Under the pieces are notes generated by a model. The model had not been told where the DNA came from. It did not search any database and was given only the letters and a program-made list of their open reading frames with translations. From Chromohalobacter canadensis (lineage in GTDB: Bacteria > Pseudomonadota > Gammaproteobacteria > Pseudomonadales > Halomonadaceae), in the NCBI RefSeq assembly GCF_029544075.1, contig NZ_JAJQJH010000007.1, forward strand, positions 94,122-158,121: a stretch of DNA of 64,000 nt. Direction: 5' to 3'. A program made the translations under genes and the position numbers. Of the stretch, positions 46,591 through 57,145 are shown one piece after another; within the stretch, counting starts at the first letter, position 1, and every line of letters begins with the position of its first letter.

Positions 46591-48636
46591 TCAGGTCACG
46601 CGCTGGCCGGGTTCCGCACCGCTATCCGGCGACAGCAGATAGATGCCGCCCTCCTGGTCGCCAGCGGCCAGCACCATGCCTTCCGAAACGCCGAAACGCA
46701 TCTTGCGCGGCGCCAGGTTGGCGACCATCACGGTCAGGCGCCCCTCCAGGGCTTCGGGCGCGTAGACGGCACGGATGCCCGAGAACACGGTGCGTGTCTC
46801 ACCGCCCAAGTCGAGCGTCAACTTGAGCAGTTTCTTGGCGCCCTCGACGTACTCGGCCTTGGCAATACGCACGATGCGCATATCGAGCTTGGCGAAATCG
46901 TCGAAGCTGATCTCATCGGCGATTGGATCGTCGGCGAGGGGGCCCTTGGCCTGTTCCTTGAGCTTCTGCTCTTCGGCAAGCACTTCCTTGGACGCCTCGG
47001 TCATCTGCGCGATCTTGTCGGTATCGACGCGGGTCATCAGCGGCTTGAACTTGGCGATGGCATGGTCTTCGAGCACATGATGGCGGCTTCCCCAGTCGAG
47101 AGAATCGACCTGTAGAAAGACGCGTGCCTGCTCGGCCATGGTCGGCACCACGGGCTGCAAGTAGACCATCAGCACGTGGAACAGGTTGATCCCCACCGAG
47201 CAGATATCGAGCACTTCTTGCTCGCGGCCTTCTTCCTTGGCCAGTACCCAGGGCGCCTTGTCGGCGATATAGGCATTGGCCTCGTCGGCGAGCTCCATGA
47301 TCTTGCGCATGGCGCGGCCGAATTCGCGTGCCTCGTAATCGGCGGCGATGGCCTCGCCAGCGTCCACGAAATGCGCCACCAGCTCGGGCTCGACGCAGCG
47401 CGCGGCGAGTTGCCCGTCGCCCAGCTTCTTGACGAAGCCTGCGCAGCGGCTGGCGATATTGACCACCTTGCCGACCAAGTCCGAGTTCACGCGCGAGGCG
47501 AAGTCTTCGAGATTGAGATCGAGATCGTCGACCCCGGCGGTGAGCTTGGCAGCGAAGTAGTAGCGCAGATATTCGGGGTTGAGATACTCGGCGTAGGTCT
47601 GCGCCTTGATGAAGGTGCCACGGGACTTGGACATCTTGGCGCCGTTGACGGTGACGAAGCCGTGGCAATTGACGCCGGTCGGCGTGCGCAGCCCCGCGCC
47701 CTCTAGCATCGCCGGCCAGAACAGGGCGTGGAAGTAGACGATGTCCTTGCCGATGAAGTGATAGACCTCTGCTTCCGAGTCGCGGCGCCAGTAGCTGTCG
47801 AAGTCGATGCCCTCACGCTCGCAGAGGTTCTGGAAGCTGGCCAGGTAACCGATCGGCGCGTCCAGCCAGACATAGAAATACTTGCCCGGCGCATCGGGGA
47901 TCTCGAAGCCGAAGTAGGGCGCGTCGCGGGAGATGTCCCACTCGTTGAAGCCTGACTCGAACCACTCCAGCAGCTTGTTGCGAATCTGCGGCTGCACATG
48001 ACCGCCATTGATCCAGCCCTGCATGAAATCGGCAAAGTCAGGAAGCTTGAAGAAATAGTGTGTGGACGTGCGAACTTCCGGCGTGGCGCCGCTGATCGCC
48101 GAGACCGGATCGATCAGTTCGGCCGGCGTGTAGGTCGCACCGCACGCTTCGCAGTTATCGCCGTATTGATCGTCGCTATGGCACTTGGGGCAGGTGCCCT
48201 TGATGAAACGGTCGGCGAGGAACAACCCTTTGATCGGGTCGTACATCTGCTCGATGTCGCGCGTGGAGATATGCCCGGCGTCGCGTAGCGCTTTATAGAT
48301 GCGCTCGCTGTGCTGGCGGTTCTCTTCCGAGTGCGTCGAATGATAGTTGTCGAACGCCACTCCGAAGCGGGCGAAATCGGCCTGATGCTCGGCGCTAACG
48401 TTGCTGATCAGTTGCTCCGAGGTGATGCCTTCCTGCTCCGCGCGCAACATGATGGCGGTGCCATGGGCATCGTCGGCACAGACATAATGGCACTCGTGGC
48501 CGCGGCTTTTCTGGAAGCGCACCCAGATATCGGTCTGGATATACTCGAGCAAATGGCCCAGATGTATCGAGCCGTTGGCATAGGGCAGGGCACTGGTAAC
48601 CAGGATCTTGCGCTTGGCGTTGGCGGTAGTCGGCAT
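46591..48636 (-). CDS. metG: Methionyl-tRNA synthetase
   Basis: Charges tRNA-Met. The 681 residues show the class I HLGHL (HIGH) motif in [12 protein letters not shown], a zinc-binding knob (CPKCHSD...CEACG) and KMSKSRGT. The C-terminal ~110 residues form the tRNA-binding EMAP-like domain ([24 protein letters not shown] split for length). The start at 48636 removes 132 spurious upstream codons. Confidence 0.96.
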   Translation of the reverse strand: MPTTANAKRKILVTSALPYANGSIHLGHLLEYIQTDIWVRFQKSRGHECHYVCADDAHGTAIMLRAEQEGITSEQLISNVSAEHQADFARFGVAFDNYHSTHSEENRQHSERIYKALRDAGHISTRDIEQMYDPIKGLFLADRFIKGTCPKCHSDDQYGDNCEACGATYTPAELIDPVSAISGATPEVRTSTHYFFKLPDFADFMQGWINGGHVQPQIRNKLLEWFESGFNEWDISRDAPYFGFEIPDAPGKYFYVWLDAPIGYLASFQNLCEREGIDFDSYWRRDSEAEVYHFIGKDIVYFHALFWPAMLEGAGLRTPTGVNCHGFVTVNGAKMSKSRGTFIKAQTYAEYLNPEYLRYYFAAKLTAGVDDLDLNLEDFASRVNSDLVGKVVNIASRCAGFVKKLGDGQLAARCVEPELVAHFVDAGEAIAADYEAREFGRAMRKIMELADEANAYIADKAPWVLAKEEGREQEVLDICSVGINLFHVLMVYLQPVVPTMAEQARVFLQVDSLDWGSRHHVLEDHAIAKFKPLMTRVDTDKIAQMTEASKEVLAEEQKLKEQAKGPLADDPIADEISFDDFAKLDMRIVRIAKAEYVEGAKKLLKLTLDLGGETRTVFSGIRAVYAPEALEGRLTVMVANLAPRKMRFGVSEGMVLAAGDQEGGIYLLSPDSGAEPGQRVT

Positions 48637-48791
48637 GGCGGCTCTAGTGACGAAAGTCGGAAACGAAAGAAGGCGTCGCGAACGACATCGACGAAAAGGC
48701 GATTGTAGCCCGCTTGGCGCTTGGCTGCATCCGTGATGCGGAAGACAACATCCACGCGGCCGGTGCTTGTAACACCTCGGTAAGGGTACGC

Positions 48792-49184
48792 TCAGGGCGT
48801 GCTTGGCCAGCCGCCGGTGCGGATGGCTGGACACCCCGTGACATCGAGATTGTAGAGATAAAGCCATGCGGGGCCGAAGGCGGTGCGATGAATGATACGG
48901 TCGTAGGTGCCGTTGTGCGGCGCGCGCACGCGATAATCCTCGAGTTGGTCGAGATCGCGTAGCCCTTGCGCATCGACCCGGTAGAGTTCCACTTCGATGC
49001 CGTGGGAGGGCTCCGCCTTGGCGCCGGGGCAATGCCCCAGGTCGTAGAGGGTGACATCACTGAGCGTATCCGCACCAATGAACTCGGCGCCTGCGAGCCA
49101 ATGGTGATTGCGTAGGCCATGCTTGAGCGTGCCGTACACGGCGACCAACGGTGTGCGGCGAATGGCGAGAGCGGGTGAATGCAT
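48792..49184 (-). CDS. Gamma-glutamylcyclotransferase-like (GGCT/YtfP) protein
   Basis: A 130-residue protein with the BtrG/GGCT fold signature [14 protein letters not shown] and the Glu-containing [21 protein letters not shown]. Members remove or cyclise gamma-glutamyl groups; YtfP-like members often have unknown substrates. It is next to thiI on the same strand with a 30-bp gap. Confidence 0.85.
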   Translation of the reverse strand: MHSPALAIRRTPLVAVYGTLKHGLRNHHWLAGAEFIGADTLSDVTLYDLGHCPGAKAEPSHGIEVELYRVDAQGLRDLDQLEDYRVRAPHNGTYDRIIHRTAFGPAWLYLYNLDVTGCPAIRTGGWPSTP

Positions 49185-49214
49185 GGGCCCCCTGCGTTGA
49201 CGACGAATGACGGG

Positions 49215-50705
49215 TCAGTGATCGGCGTGGCTATTACCGCGATAGACGACGAAGTTCGTCAGCCCCTGGTCGGCGAGCCGAAGCGCCTGCATTTTGCTCA
49301 TGATGCCCTGATCGCAATATAGCGCGTAGCGCCGATGCGCCGGCAGGTGCGCGGCGCGTTCGCCAAGCTCGAAGAACGGAATCGCCAGTGGCTCGCCTCG
49401 CGGCAGCTCCAACGGGGCGGCATCGCGTTCATCGGGGTGGCGAATGTCGATGACCGTGACGTCATCGGCCTCGTGCAGAGCCTCGGCGCCCTCGATCACG
49501 GGTACATCGAGCGTGCGCGGCGCGGGCGTGTCGAGTAGGCGGTCCACCCGCGTTTGGCGGGTGGCCTCGAGTGCGGCTTCGAGCACACCCATATCGAAGT
49601 CGGCCTCGGCGGCGTCGATCTGGTCGGGTCTGGGGCGTGTATTGGGGCGTTGTGAGATCGTGCCGCAGTATTCCGGCAAGCGCTCGGCATGGGCGGCGGT
49701 ACCGATGCGGCGTGCATCCTCGATGATGGTTTGCTTGTCGTCGGCGATGAGCGGACGTAGAACGGGCCGCTCGCTGACTGCATCGATCAGCCCCAGGTTG
49801 ACCAGGCTCTGACTGGATACCTGCGCCAGCGCATCGCCGGTGACGAGAGCCGAGAGGCGCGCGCGTGTCGCGACGCGATTGGCGACCCGCAGCATCATGC
49901 GCTTGAGTACGACGCCCGCCAGACCGGCGGGCACACGGCGCTGGATTTCATCGAGCACGCCGTCGAAAGGCACACTGATGAAGTGGGCATGATGCGATGC
50001 ACTGTAGCCCTGCCACACCTGATGCACGACCTCGCGTACGGCCTGCTCGTGTTCCGGTCCGCCGAGATTGAAGAACAGGTAATGCGTCTTGAGCCCGCGC
50101 CGGATCAAGCGCCAGGCCGCCACCGGCGAATCGTAGCCGCCCGAGATGAGTGCCAGTGCCTGGCCCTGGGTGCCGAGCGGATAACCGCCCAGGCCGGGCA
50201 AACGGCGGGTCACTAGACGCAGGTGCTGGTCTTGCAGCTCGAGCGTGACGTTTACCTCGGGGTGGGAGAGATCCACCTTGGCGTCCGGACTGGCATTGAG
50301 CAGCGCGCCGCCCAGGTAACGCTCGAGGTCTGCCGACGTGAAGTCGTGCTGACCGCGACGCTTGACGCTGACGCGAAACCGGCGGCCGGCCAGCGGTGCC
50401 CGCCATAGCGCCACCAGGCGTTCGGCGGTATCGGCGAAGGAGACGAAAGTATGCACATTGATCACCAGCACCTCGTGGATGCCGGGCACGCGCGATAGCG
50501 TTGCTTCCAGGCGTTCGCGGGTAGCGTCGTCGATAGCGTGGCGGACCCGCACCTCCAACGCATCCCAGCAGTCGGCGATCCGCACATCGGGGACCAGCGG
50601 CGTCAGAATGTTACGCAGGTTGGTGCGCAGACAACGAACCATCTGCTTGCGTACGGGGCGGGACTTGATGGTGATCTCGGGGAAAAGCTTGACGCGATAC
50701 CGCAT
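49215..50705 (-). CDS. thiI: tRNA 4-thiouridine synthase / thiamine sulfurtransferase ThiI
   Basis: Transfers sulfur to U8 of tRNA and to ThiS for thiazole synthesis. The 496 residues contain an N-terminal ferredoxin-like and THUMP domain, the PP-loop ALISGGYDSPVA, a Cys in LPEYCGTIS, and a C-terminal rhodanese domain with a Cys in YALYCDQGIMS. The long, rhodanese-containing form is typical of Gammaproteobacteria. The start at 50705 (MRYRVKLFPEITIKS) matches the family. Confidence 0.95.
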   Translation of the reverse strand: MRYRVKLFPEITIKSRPVRKQMVRCLRTNLRNILTPLVPDVRIADCWDALEVRVRHAIDDATRERLEATLSRVPGIHEVLVINVHTFVSFADTAERLVALWRAPLAGRRFRVSVKRRGQHDFTSADLERYLGGALLNASPDAKVDLSHPEVNVTLELQDQHLRLVTRRLPGLGGYPLGTQGQALALISGGYDSPVAAWRLIRRGLKTHYLFFNLGGPEHEQAVREVVHQVWQGYSASHHAHFISVPFDGVLDEIQRRVPAGLAGVVLKRMMLRVANRVATRARLSALVTGDALAQVSSQSLVNLGLIDAVSERPVLRPLIADDKQTIIEDARRIGTAAHAERLPEYCGTISQRPNTRPRPDQIDAAEADFDMGVLEAALEATRQTRVDRLLDTPAPRTLDVPVIEGAEALHEADDVTVIDIRHPDERDAAPLELPRGEPLAIPFFELGERAAHLPAHRRYALYCDQGIMSKMQALRLADQGLTNFVVYRGNSHADH

Positions 50706-50972
50706 ATGTCTCGTGTCGAGTGCTAGTGAAGGCGAGCATGGTAGCAATCCGGCCCCTGCCTCGCCAGTCACTCCGCCGGCGTACAATGAATACGGCATTT
50801 TTCGCCATTATCTTGAGCTGGATGCCGATTGAGCGCTCGATGTTATCGTCTGGTGGCGCTATGTTGAGAAATGTGTGCGGGGGCCGCGCCCGAGCGCCAA
50901 TGAATTTGATACCATCTTGGCGTTCGTGATCCGCGCCGTGGTGGGCGCTTCTTGATGGGCAGGGATAAGCGC

Positions 50973-51686
50973 ATGTTTCTCGACGATTTTTACACCGTGA
51001 CCGATGATCGGCTATGTATTACGGCCGAGCAGGCAAGTCGTTTCGCCAAGTGTATCGCTGGCGATTACAATCCCATTCACGATGCGGATGCACGGCGCTT
51101 CTGCGTGCCGGGCGATTTGCTATTCGCCTTGGTGATGGCACGTTTTGGCCTGGCGCAACGCATGACCTTCCACTTCAAGGGCATGGTCGGTGACAGCGTG
51201 CCGCTGTGCTTCGTGCAACATGATGACGACACCGTTCAGGTGACCGACGCTCACGGCAAGGTATATCTCGAAGTCGAGCGCGGTGGGGATATCACCCACG
51301 ACGCTGGCGTCATCGAGGCCTTCACGCGCCGTTACGTGGCGTTTTCAGGGCGCAATTTCCCGCATTATCTCAAACCGCTGATGGAAGAGCAGGGTGTCAT
51401 GTTCAACCCCCAGCGGCCGCTGGTGATCTACGACAGCATGGGCTTCTCATTGTCACGGCTGGATGTCGCCGAGGCCGGCGTGGCTTTCGCCGGCGCGACG
51501 CTGGATGTCAGCGGCAAGCGGGGTGACGCCTTGCTGCAATTCAAGATGACTGACGGCGAAACGGCCATTGGCCATGGCTCCAAGAAGTTGGTGGTCAGCG
51601 GGCTGCGTGAGTACGACCCGCCGGTGATGGACGCTTTTGTCGAGAAGTTCATGAACCTCAAGGCGCATTACGCCACGGCAGAGTGA
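50973..51686 (+). CDS. DUF3581 family protein
   Basis: A 237-residue protein matching DUF3581, with ITAEQASRFAKCIAGDYNPIHD resembling a hotdog-type dehydratase-like core (DYNPIH). This might suggest an acyl-thioester-binding fold, but no function is established. I chose the ATG at 50973 because AGGGA lies upstream. Confidence 0.82.
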   Translation: MFLDDFYTVTDDRLCITAEQASRFAKCIAGDYNPIHDADARRFCVPGDLLFALVMARFGLAQRMTFHFKGMVGDSVPLCFVQHDDDTVQVTDAHGKVYLEVERGGDITHDAGVIEAFTRRYVAFSGRNFPHYLKPLMEEQGVMFNPQRPLVIYDSMGFSLSRLDVAEAGVAFAGATLDVSGKRGDALLQFKMTDGETAIGHGSKKLVVSGLREYDPPVMDAFVEKFMNLKAHYATAE

Positions 51687-51756
51687 GACGCCAGATGCAA
51701 CCCTTGCACGCAGAAGGTGTCACAGGCCACGTCATCTTTTGTTATAGGAGCATCCT

Positions 51757-52209
51757 TTGAGTATCCAAGGCATTCAGCAATTCTTTCAACGCATGCTGGA
51801 GTCCCCGCAACCGGAGCGCCGGCAGGTGACGTTGGAATTGGCGGTGGCAGCCCTGTTGTGCGAGATCATGCGTGCCGATTACGAACATGACCCAAGCGAA
51901 AGGTCCATACTGCGGGAGCTATTGACCACGCGTCTTACGATTGCCCCGGGCGACGTCGATGAACTGATGTCGTTGGCCGAAACCGAAGTCGAACAGGCTG
52001 TCGACCACTATGAATTCGTCAGCCTGATTCGCGAGCAATACGACTACGAGGATCGCGTGGCGCTGGTAGCGCAGATGTGGCAGTTGGCTTTTGCCGACGG
52101 TGAACTCGATGCCTTGGAAGAACACCGCGTTCGGCGTCTCGCCGATCTCCTTTATGTCAGCCACAGCGATTTCATTCGCATCAAGCTTGAGGTCATGCCT
52201 GAGAGTTGA
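51757..52209 (+). CDS. TerB-like helical protein
   Basis: A 150-residue all-helical protein of the tellurite-resistance TerB type, with the paired acidic segment AFADGELDALEEHRVRRLADLL that in TerB binds metal ions and an earlier MRADYEHDPSERSIL. The start is a TTG at 51757, six bases after AGGAG; no ATG is nearby. No other ter gene is present, so tellurite resistance is not implied. Confidence 0.82.
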   Translation: MSIQGIQQFFQRMLESPQPERRQVTLELAVAALLCEIMRADYEHDPSERSILRELLTTRLTIAPGDVDELMSLAETEVEQAVDHYEFVSLIREQYDYEDRVALVAQMWQLAFADGELDALEEHRVRRLADLLYVSHSDFIRIKLEVMPES

Positions 52210-52374
52210 GACGGCAAGGTCCGTCTGCGTGCGCCGAGTGCATGGAAGGCGTCTGGCGAAAAGTTGACTGAAACGCTTGGGTAAGTGCCATCGCGGGACG
52301 TTATACTGGCCGTATCGAGCTGTCAGCCTGGCTGGCGCACCGCAGATGAGCATATCGTGGAAAGGAGAGTTGCT

Positions 52375-53178
52375 GTGATCGAAGGCGTGAAGCATATCGT
52401 CGCCGTGGCGTCGGGTAAGGGGGGCGTCGGCAAGTCCACCGTGACCGTCAATCTGGCCTTGGCGATGGCCGCCGAGGGGTACCGAGTGGGACTGCTCGAT
52501 GCTGATATTTACGGTCCCAGCCAGGCGCAAATGCTGGGAATCGCCCCGGGTGTACGGCCGCAGCCAGCGGGTGAAAATGCCTTCAAGCCGCTGGAGGCTC
52601 ATGGTCTACAGGCGATGTCCATGGCGTTCATGGTGGATGTCGATGAACCTATGGTCTGGCGCGGTCCGATGGTGGCCGGGGCTTTCCAGCAGTTGCTCAA
52701 TCAAACCGCCTGGAAAGATCTCGATTACCTGTTCGTCGATATGCCACCGGGCACCGGCGATGTGCAGCTGACTCTGGCGCAGAAAGTGCCGGTAAGCGGT
52801 GCGGTGATCGTGACCACGCCTCAGGACATCGCGTTACTCGATGCCAAGAAGGGTATCGAGATGTTCCGCAAGGTCAACGTGCCGGTGCTGGGCGTCGTCG
52901 AGAACATGAGCCAGCATGTCTGCTCGCAGTGTGGCCATCAGGAGCCGATCTTCGGTAGCGGTGGCGGCGAGCGCATTGCGGAGCAGTACCAGACCCGGTT
53001 ATTGGGTCAATTGCCCCTCGACGGCACGATTCGCGAGCAGGCAGATGGCGGCAAGCCCAGTGTGATCGCTGACCCTGAAGGAAACGTCGCGCAGACGTTC
53101 CGCCAGGTGGCACGCTCCGTGGCCGAGGGGATCGACGCGCAGTCCGACGAGTCACCGACCATCAGCTTTGGTGAGTGA
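52375..53178 (+). CDS. apbC: Mrp/ApbC family iron-sulfur carrier ATPase (short form)
   Basis: ATP-dependent Fe-S cluster carrier of the MinD/Mrp P-loop group. The 267 residues begin with a deviant Walker A, VASGKGGVGKST, followed by DADIYGPSQ, MPPGTGDVQLT and the cluster-binding pair CSQC. The start is a GTG at 52375, seven bases after AAGGAGA. The N-terminal MIP18/DUF59 domain present in most Mrp proteins is absent. Confidence 0.92.
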   Translation: MIEGVKHIVAVASGKGGVGKSTVTVNLALAMAAEGYRVGLLDADIYGPSQAQMLGIAPGVRPQPAGENAFKPLEAHGLQAMSMAFMVDVDEPMVWRGPMVAGAFQQLLNQTAWKDLDYLFVDMPPGTGDVQLTLAQKVPVSGAVIVTTPQDIALLDAKKGIEMFRKVNVPVLGVVENMSQHVCSQCGHQEPIFGSGGGERIAEQYQTRLLGQLPLDGTIREQADGGKPSVIADPEGNVAQTFRQVARSVAEGIDAQSDESPTISFGE

Positions 53179-53209
53179 CGTTCGTCACCTAACGTTTGCG
53201 TGACGCGAT

Positions 53210-53243
53210 GGGGCCGTTATCATAACGGCCCCCTTTGTTTTCA
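53210..53243 (+). terminator. Terminator after apbC
   Basis: GGGGCCGTTAT and ATAACGGCCCC meet around a single C, forming an 8-9 bp GC-rich stem, followed by CTTTGTTTTC. Confidence 0.8.
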
Positions 53244-53327
53244 AAGACCGAGTTTTCAAGGACCGAGTTTTCACGGACTGAGTGTTCACGGATCGAGTGT
53301 TCACAGACCAAGCGTTCGCGGAGACGA
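53238..53327. repeat. Decaying 15-bp tandem repeat array before dcd
   Basis: Six successive 15-bp units start at 53238, 53253, 53268, 53283, 53298 and 53313. The consensus is TKTTCACGGACCGAG; units 1-3 are nearly identical and 4-6 diverge progressively. It ends 40 bp before the dcd ATG. Confidence 0.88.
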
Positions 53328-53367
53328 CCCGATTTCATCGCGACAGCGCACTGAGCAGGAAACTTCA

Positions 53368-53934
53368 ATGAGCATCAAATCCGATAAATGGATTCGGCGC
53401 ATGGCCGAAGGCCAGGGCATGATCGAGCCGTTCGAGGCGGACCAGGTTCGTTACGTGAATGAGCAGCGGGTGATTTCTTATGGAACCTCCAGCTACGGCT
53501 ATGACGTGCGCTGCGCCGATGAATTCAAGGTGTTCACCAATATTCATTCGGCCGTGGTCGATCCCAAAGGGTTCGATGAGAAAAGCTTCGTCGACGTCAA
53601 GGGCGATGTCTGCGTGATTCCGCCCAACTCCTTCGCTTTGGCGCGTACCGTGGAGTATTTCCGAATTCCGCGCAGCGTGTTGACTATCTGTCTAGGAAAG
53701 TCGACTTATGCGCGTTGCGGCATCATCGTCAATGTCACGCCGCTGGAACCCGAGTGGGAAGGCCATGTCACGCTCGAATTTTCCAACACCACTAACCTGC
53801 CTGCGCGCATCTATGCCAATGAAGGCGTAGCGCAAATGCTGTTCTTGGAGTCCGACGAGGTCTGTGACGTCTCCTACAAGGACCGTGGCGGCAAGTACAT
53901 GGGGCAGAGAGGCGTGACGCTACCGAGGACGTAA
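53368..53934 (+). CDS. dcd: dCTP deaminase
   Basis: Deaminates dCTP to dUTP in thymidylate precursor supply. The 188 residues include [23 protein letters not shown], the dUTPase-fold core with the catalytic Glu, and AQMLFLE near the end. The start is at 53368, which matches the family; an upstream in-frame extension through the 15-bp repeats lacks a ribosome site. Confidence 0.96.
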   Translation: MSIKSDKWIRRMAEGQGMIEPFEADQVRYVNEQRVISYGTSSYGYDVRCADEFKVFTNIHSAVVDPKGFDEKSFVDVKGDVCVIPPNSFALARTVEYFRIPRSVLTICLGKSTYARCGIIVNVTPLEPEWEGHVTLEFSNTTNLPARIYANEGVAQMLFLESDEVCDVSYKDRGGKYMGQRGVTLPRT

Positions 53935-54046
53935 GCAGCGAGCTACGGGCAACGGGCCACGAGCAGCGAGCCAAAATGCTGTTGAAGCCCGAAGCCCGAA
54001 GCCCGAAGCCCGAAGCCCGAAGCCCGAAGCCCGAAGCCCGAAGCCC
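53933..54046. repeat. Heptanucleotide array, 9 x GAAGCCC preceded by degenerate heptamers
   Basis: Nine perfect GAAGCCC units fill 53984-54046 (63 bp). Just before, six heptamers in one register (AAGCAGC, GAGCTAC, GGGCAAC, GGGCCAC, GAGCAGC, GAGCCAA, 53933-53974) look like a decayed array of a related unit. On the minus strand the unit is GGGCTTC, one base from the GGGCTAC array at 6675-6737. It lies between the convergent dcd and purN genes. Confidence 0.95.
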
Positions 54047-54057
54047 GAAGCTGTGTT

Positions 54058-54795
54058 CTACCCTTCTTCGTCGAGCTCTTCCGCGGCGTCTTCATGCGAC
54101 ATTCGCAGACCGGTGGGTGGTAGCGGCATGCCGTCGAACTGAGCGCCTTCCGCACCCAGACTCAAGCGGCCTTCAAGAAACCAGCGCACGGCGATGGGGT
54201 AAATCAGGTGCTCGCGGGCATGGACTTTCTCGATTACCTGCTCGGCGGTGGTGTCGGGGTCGACCCTGAGCGCGGCTTGCAAGGCCACCGGCCCGCCATC
54301 GAGTTCCTCGGTGACAAAGTGCACGCTGGCGCCATGCTCCGACACGCCATCGGCCAGGGCGCGGGTATGCGTATCCAGTCCTGGATAGTCCGGCAACAGC
54401 GAAGGATGGATATTGAGCATGCGGCCGGCATAGCGATGCACGAATGTCGGGGTGAGAATGCGCATAAACCCCGCGAGGACGATCAGATCCGGGGTGTGGC
54501 GGTCGATGACCTTGATCAAGGCGCGGTCGTAAGCTTCGCGATCGTCGTATTCGCGATGCGGTAGCACGACGGAGTCGACACCGGCTTCCTTGGCGCGGAT
54601 CAGGCCGTAGGCATCGCCTTGATTGGAGATCACGGCAACGATTTCACCACCCAACTCGTCGTGTTGCTGCGCATCGAGTAGCGCCTGCAGGTTGCTGCCG
54701 TTGCCGGAGATCAACACCACGACGCGACGCTTCTCGGCCGGTTCCGCTTCGAAGTCGTTGCCGTCGGGAGTGTCGGCTTGAGTCGTAGCATTCAT
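54058..54795 (-). CDS. purN: Phosphoribosylglycinamide formyltransferase (PurN)
   Basis: Formylates GAR with 10-formyltetrahydrofolate in purine synthesis. The 245 residues contain [13 protein letters not shown], the catalytic Asn/His in [16 protein letters not shown] and the Asp in [14 protein letters not shown] short variable N-terminal tail and an acidic C-terminus flank the fold. The start overlaps the purM stop (ATGA), so the two are coupled. Confidence 0.96.
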   Translation of the reverse strand: MNATTQADTPDGNDFEAEPAEKRRVVVLISGNGSNLQALLDAQQHDELGGEIVAVISNQGDAYGLIRAKEAGVDSVVLPHREYDDREAYDRALIKVIDRHTPDLIVLAGFMRILTPTFVHRYAGRMLNIHPSLLPDYPGLDTHTRALADGVSEHGASVHFVTEELDGGPVALQAALRVDPDTTAEQVIEKVHAREHLIYPIAVRWFLEGRLSLGAEGAQFDGMPLPPTGLRMSHEDAAEELDEEG

Positions 54796-55871
54796 GAGCG
54801 GACGTTCTCCAGACGAACTTGTTCTTCCTCACCCTGGCGCATAACGATGTCGCCAAGACGGTGCACCGTTTCGCCGGCGGCTTCCAGCGTGGTCTGGGCG
54901 TGTTCGGCCTGCGCCGCAGATACGACCACGACCATGCCGATGCCGCAATTGAGCACGCGGTGCATCTCGTGCTCGTCGACGTTGCCTTCACGTTGCAGCC
55001 AGTCGAAGACGGCGGGGCGCGTCCAGCTTTCGGCATCGATGCGCGCGGTGAGCGTATCGGGCAGCACGCGAGGCACGTTCTCGAGCAGGCCGCCGCCGGT
55101 GATGTGCGAGAGGGCGTGCACGGCCACGTCGCTGTCCTTGATCAACGACAACAGCGGCTTGACGTAAATACGTGTCGGCGCCAGCAAAGCGTCACGCAGG
55201 GGAGTGCCATCAATGTCTTGCTCAAGATCGGCCTGCCCTCTTTCTAGAATCTTGCGGATCAGCGAGTAGCCATTGGAATGGGGACCGGACGATGCCAGTC
55301 CGAGCAGCACATCGCCCTCGGCGACGCGGCTGCCATCGAGGATCTCGGATTTCTCGACGACGCCGACACAGAAGCCTGCCAGATCGTAATCGCTGCCCGA
55401 ATACATACCGGGCATTTCGGCGGTCTCTCCTCCGATCAGCGCGCACCCGGCTTGGCTGCAGCCTTCACCGATGCCGGTGACGACATCGGCGGCGATGTCG
55501 ATATCCAGCTTGCCAGTGGCGTAGTAGTCGAGAAAAAACAGCGGCTCGGCACCGGCGACGACCAAATCGTTGACGCACATGGCGACCAAATCGATCCCGA
55601 TGGTGTCGTGACGCTCAAGGTCCATGGCCAGACGGAGCTTGGTGCCTACACCGTCAGTGCCGGATACTAAAACGGGTTCGTGGTAACCGCTGGGTAATTG
55701 GCACAACGCGCCAAAGCCACCCAAGCCGCCCATTACTTCGGGACGGGAGGTACGCTTTGCGACTCCCTTGATGCGTTCGACGAGCGCGTTGCCGGCGTCG
55801 ATGTCCACGCCGGCATCCTTGTAGCTAAGTGATGTGCGGGAGGAGGAGGGCGTGTCCGAACTGCGAGTCAT
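54792..55871 (-). CDS. purM: Phosphoribosylformylglycinamidine cyclo-ligase (PurM)
   Basis: Closes the imidazole ring to make AIR. The 359 residues begin [10 protein letters not shown] and quickly reach the family [21 protein letters not shown], with [11 protein letters not shown] and [12 protein letters not shown] chose the ATG at 55871 since AGGA lies six bases upstream; the ATG two codons earlier is too close. First gene of purM-purN, divergent from perM. Confidence 0.96.
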   Translation of the reverse strand: MTRSSDTPSSSRTSLSYKDAGVDIDAGNALVERIKGVAKRTSRPEVMGGLGGFGALCQLPSGYHEPVLVSGTDGVGTKLRLAMDLERHDTIGIDLVAMCVNDLVVAGAEPLFFLDYYATGKLDIDIAADVVTGIGEGCSQAGCALIGGETAEMPGMYSGSDYDLAGFCVGVVEKSEILDGSRVAEGDVLLGLASSGPHSNGYSLIRKILERGQADLEQDIDGTPLRDALLAPTRIYVKPLLSLIKDSDVAVHALSHITGGGLLENVPRVLPDTLTARIDAESWTRPAVFDWLQREGNVDEHEMHRVLNCGIGMVVVVSAAQAEHAQTTLEAAGETVHRLGDIVMRQGEEEQVRLENVRS

Positions 55872-56053
55872 GGGCATTCCTGTCAACAGTGTGCCGATCG
55901 CGGGGCGATCGAGCGAAGCCGATGGCGCCGCCTGGCGCCCGAGGCCAGGGCGGTATAAGGGAAGCCTACATTGTAGCATTGCCCCAAGGGAGGCGCATCG
56001 CCTGCGCAGGCGTGTAGAATCGAATCCAAAAGGGTTGGGAGATACGTATTGCA

Positions 56054-57145
56054 ATGACACGCATACAAGTGTGGGGCCTTCTGGGCGCGGCGGGATTGAT
56101 CTGGTTGCTCGTCTTGCTGGAGCCCATCTTGATGCCGTTTTTCGTCGGCATGATTTTGGCCTATCTAGGTGACCCAGTGACTGACTGGCTGGAGGCGCGC
56201 GGCTTGTCACGCCGGCTCTCGGTAAGCGTAGTCTTCCTCGTGTTGGCGCTGTCCATGGTCTTGGCGTGCCTGATTCTGATTCCCTTGCTGGGACGCCAGC
56301 TGGCGCAGTTGGTCGAATCCTTCCCGGCCATCTTCAACTGGGTGCAGTCGGTGGTGCTACCGGAGGTCCAAGCCGTGACGGGCGTGGATCTCAGCGCTGA
56401 TTTCGATCAACTGCGCAGCACCTTGATGGAGAACTGGCGCGAGACCGGTACAGTGGCGGCTGCGATTTTGGCCCAGGCGTCCAAGTCAGGCATGGCGTTC
56501 GCCGTGTGGATGGGCAATCTGGCGCTGATTCCCGTGACGACCTTTTACTTTCTACTCGACTGGGATCGGCTCAAGGCACGCCTGCGCGATTTGCTGCCGC
56601 GTCATGTCGAGCCAACGATCACGCGCCTGAGCCATGAATGCGACGAGGTGTTGTCGGCCTTTCTGCGCGGGCAGTTGCTGGTAATGCTCAGCCTAGCGGT
56701 GATCTACGCGACGGGGCTGAGTCTGCTCGGCCTGCGTTTCGGACTACTGATCGGACTGGTGGCCGGGCTGGCCAGCATCGTGCCGTATCTCGGCGTGATC
56801 GTGGGGATCAGCATTGCGGCTCTGGTCGCGTTCTTTCAGTTCGGCGAATGGCTGCCCTTGCTGGGCGTGGCCGTGGTGTTCGGTGTTGGCCAGGTCGTCG
56901 AAAGTACGTTACTCCAGCCCGTCCTGCTGGGGGACAAGATCGGCCTTCATCCGATTGCGGTCATCTTCGCGGTCCTGGCGGGGGGGCAGCTGTTCGGTTT
57001 CACCGGCATTCTGCTGGCATTGCCGGTCGCCGCTATCGTCATGGTAGTATTGCGTTACCTTCATGAGCGCTATAAAAACAGTCGCTTATACGATACTTCC
57101 CGCCACGATGGCGCCTCGCACGAAGGCGATGAGGAAAGGTCATGA
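56054..57145 (+). CDS. perM: AI-2E family transporter (PerM-like)
   Basis: A 363-residue inner-membrane protein with about eight hydrophobic segments and the family motif [20 protein letters not shown] near the N-terminus, then [19 protein letters not shown] and [19 protein letters not shown]. Members include export of autoinducer-2 and sodium/proton antiporters in halophiles; substrate unknown here. Divergent from purM and overlapping hda by 4 bp. Confidence 0.88.
   Translation: MTRIQVWGLLGAAGLIWLLVLLEPILMPFFVGMILAYLGDPVTDWLEARGLSRRLSVSVVFLVLALSMVLACLILIPLLGRQLAQLVESFPAIFNWVQSVVLPEVQAVTGVDLSADFDQLRSTLMENWRETGTVAAAILAQASKSGMAFAVWMGNLALIPVTTFYFLLDWDRLKARLRDLLPRHVEPTITRLSHECDEVLSAFLRGQLLVMLSLAVIYATGLSLLGLRFGLLIGLVAGLASIVPYLGVIVGISIAALVAFFQFGEWLPLLGVAVVFGVGQVVESTLLQPVLLGDKIGLHPIAVIFAVLAGGQLFGFTGILLALPVAAIVMVVLRYLHERYKNSRLYDTSRHDGASHEGDEERS

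Noticed and set aside
53200..53367. Possible N-terminal extension of Dcd made of five-residue repeats
   Set aside because: The extension is translated 15-bp repeat DNA, and the family start at 53368 is well conserved.
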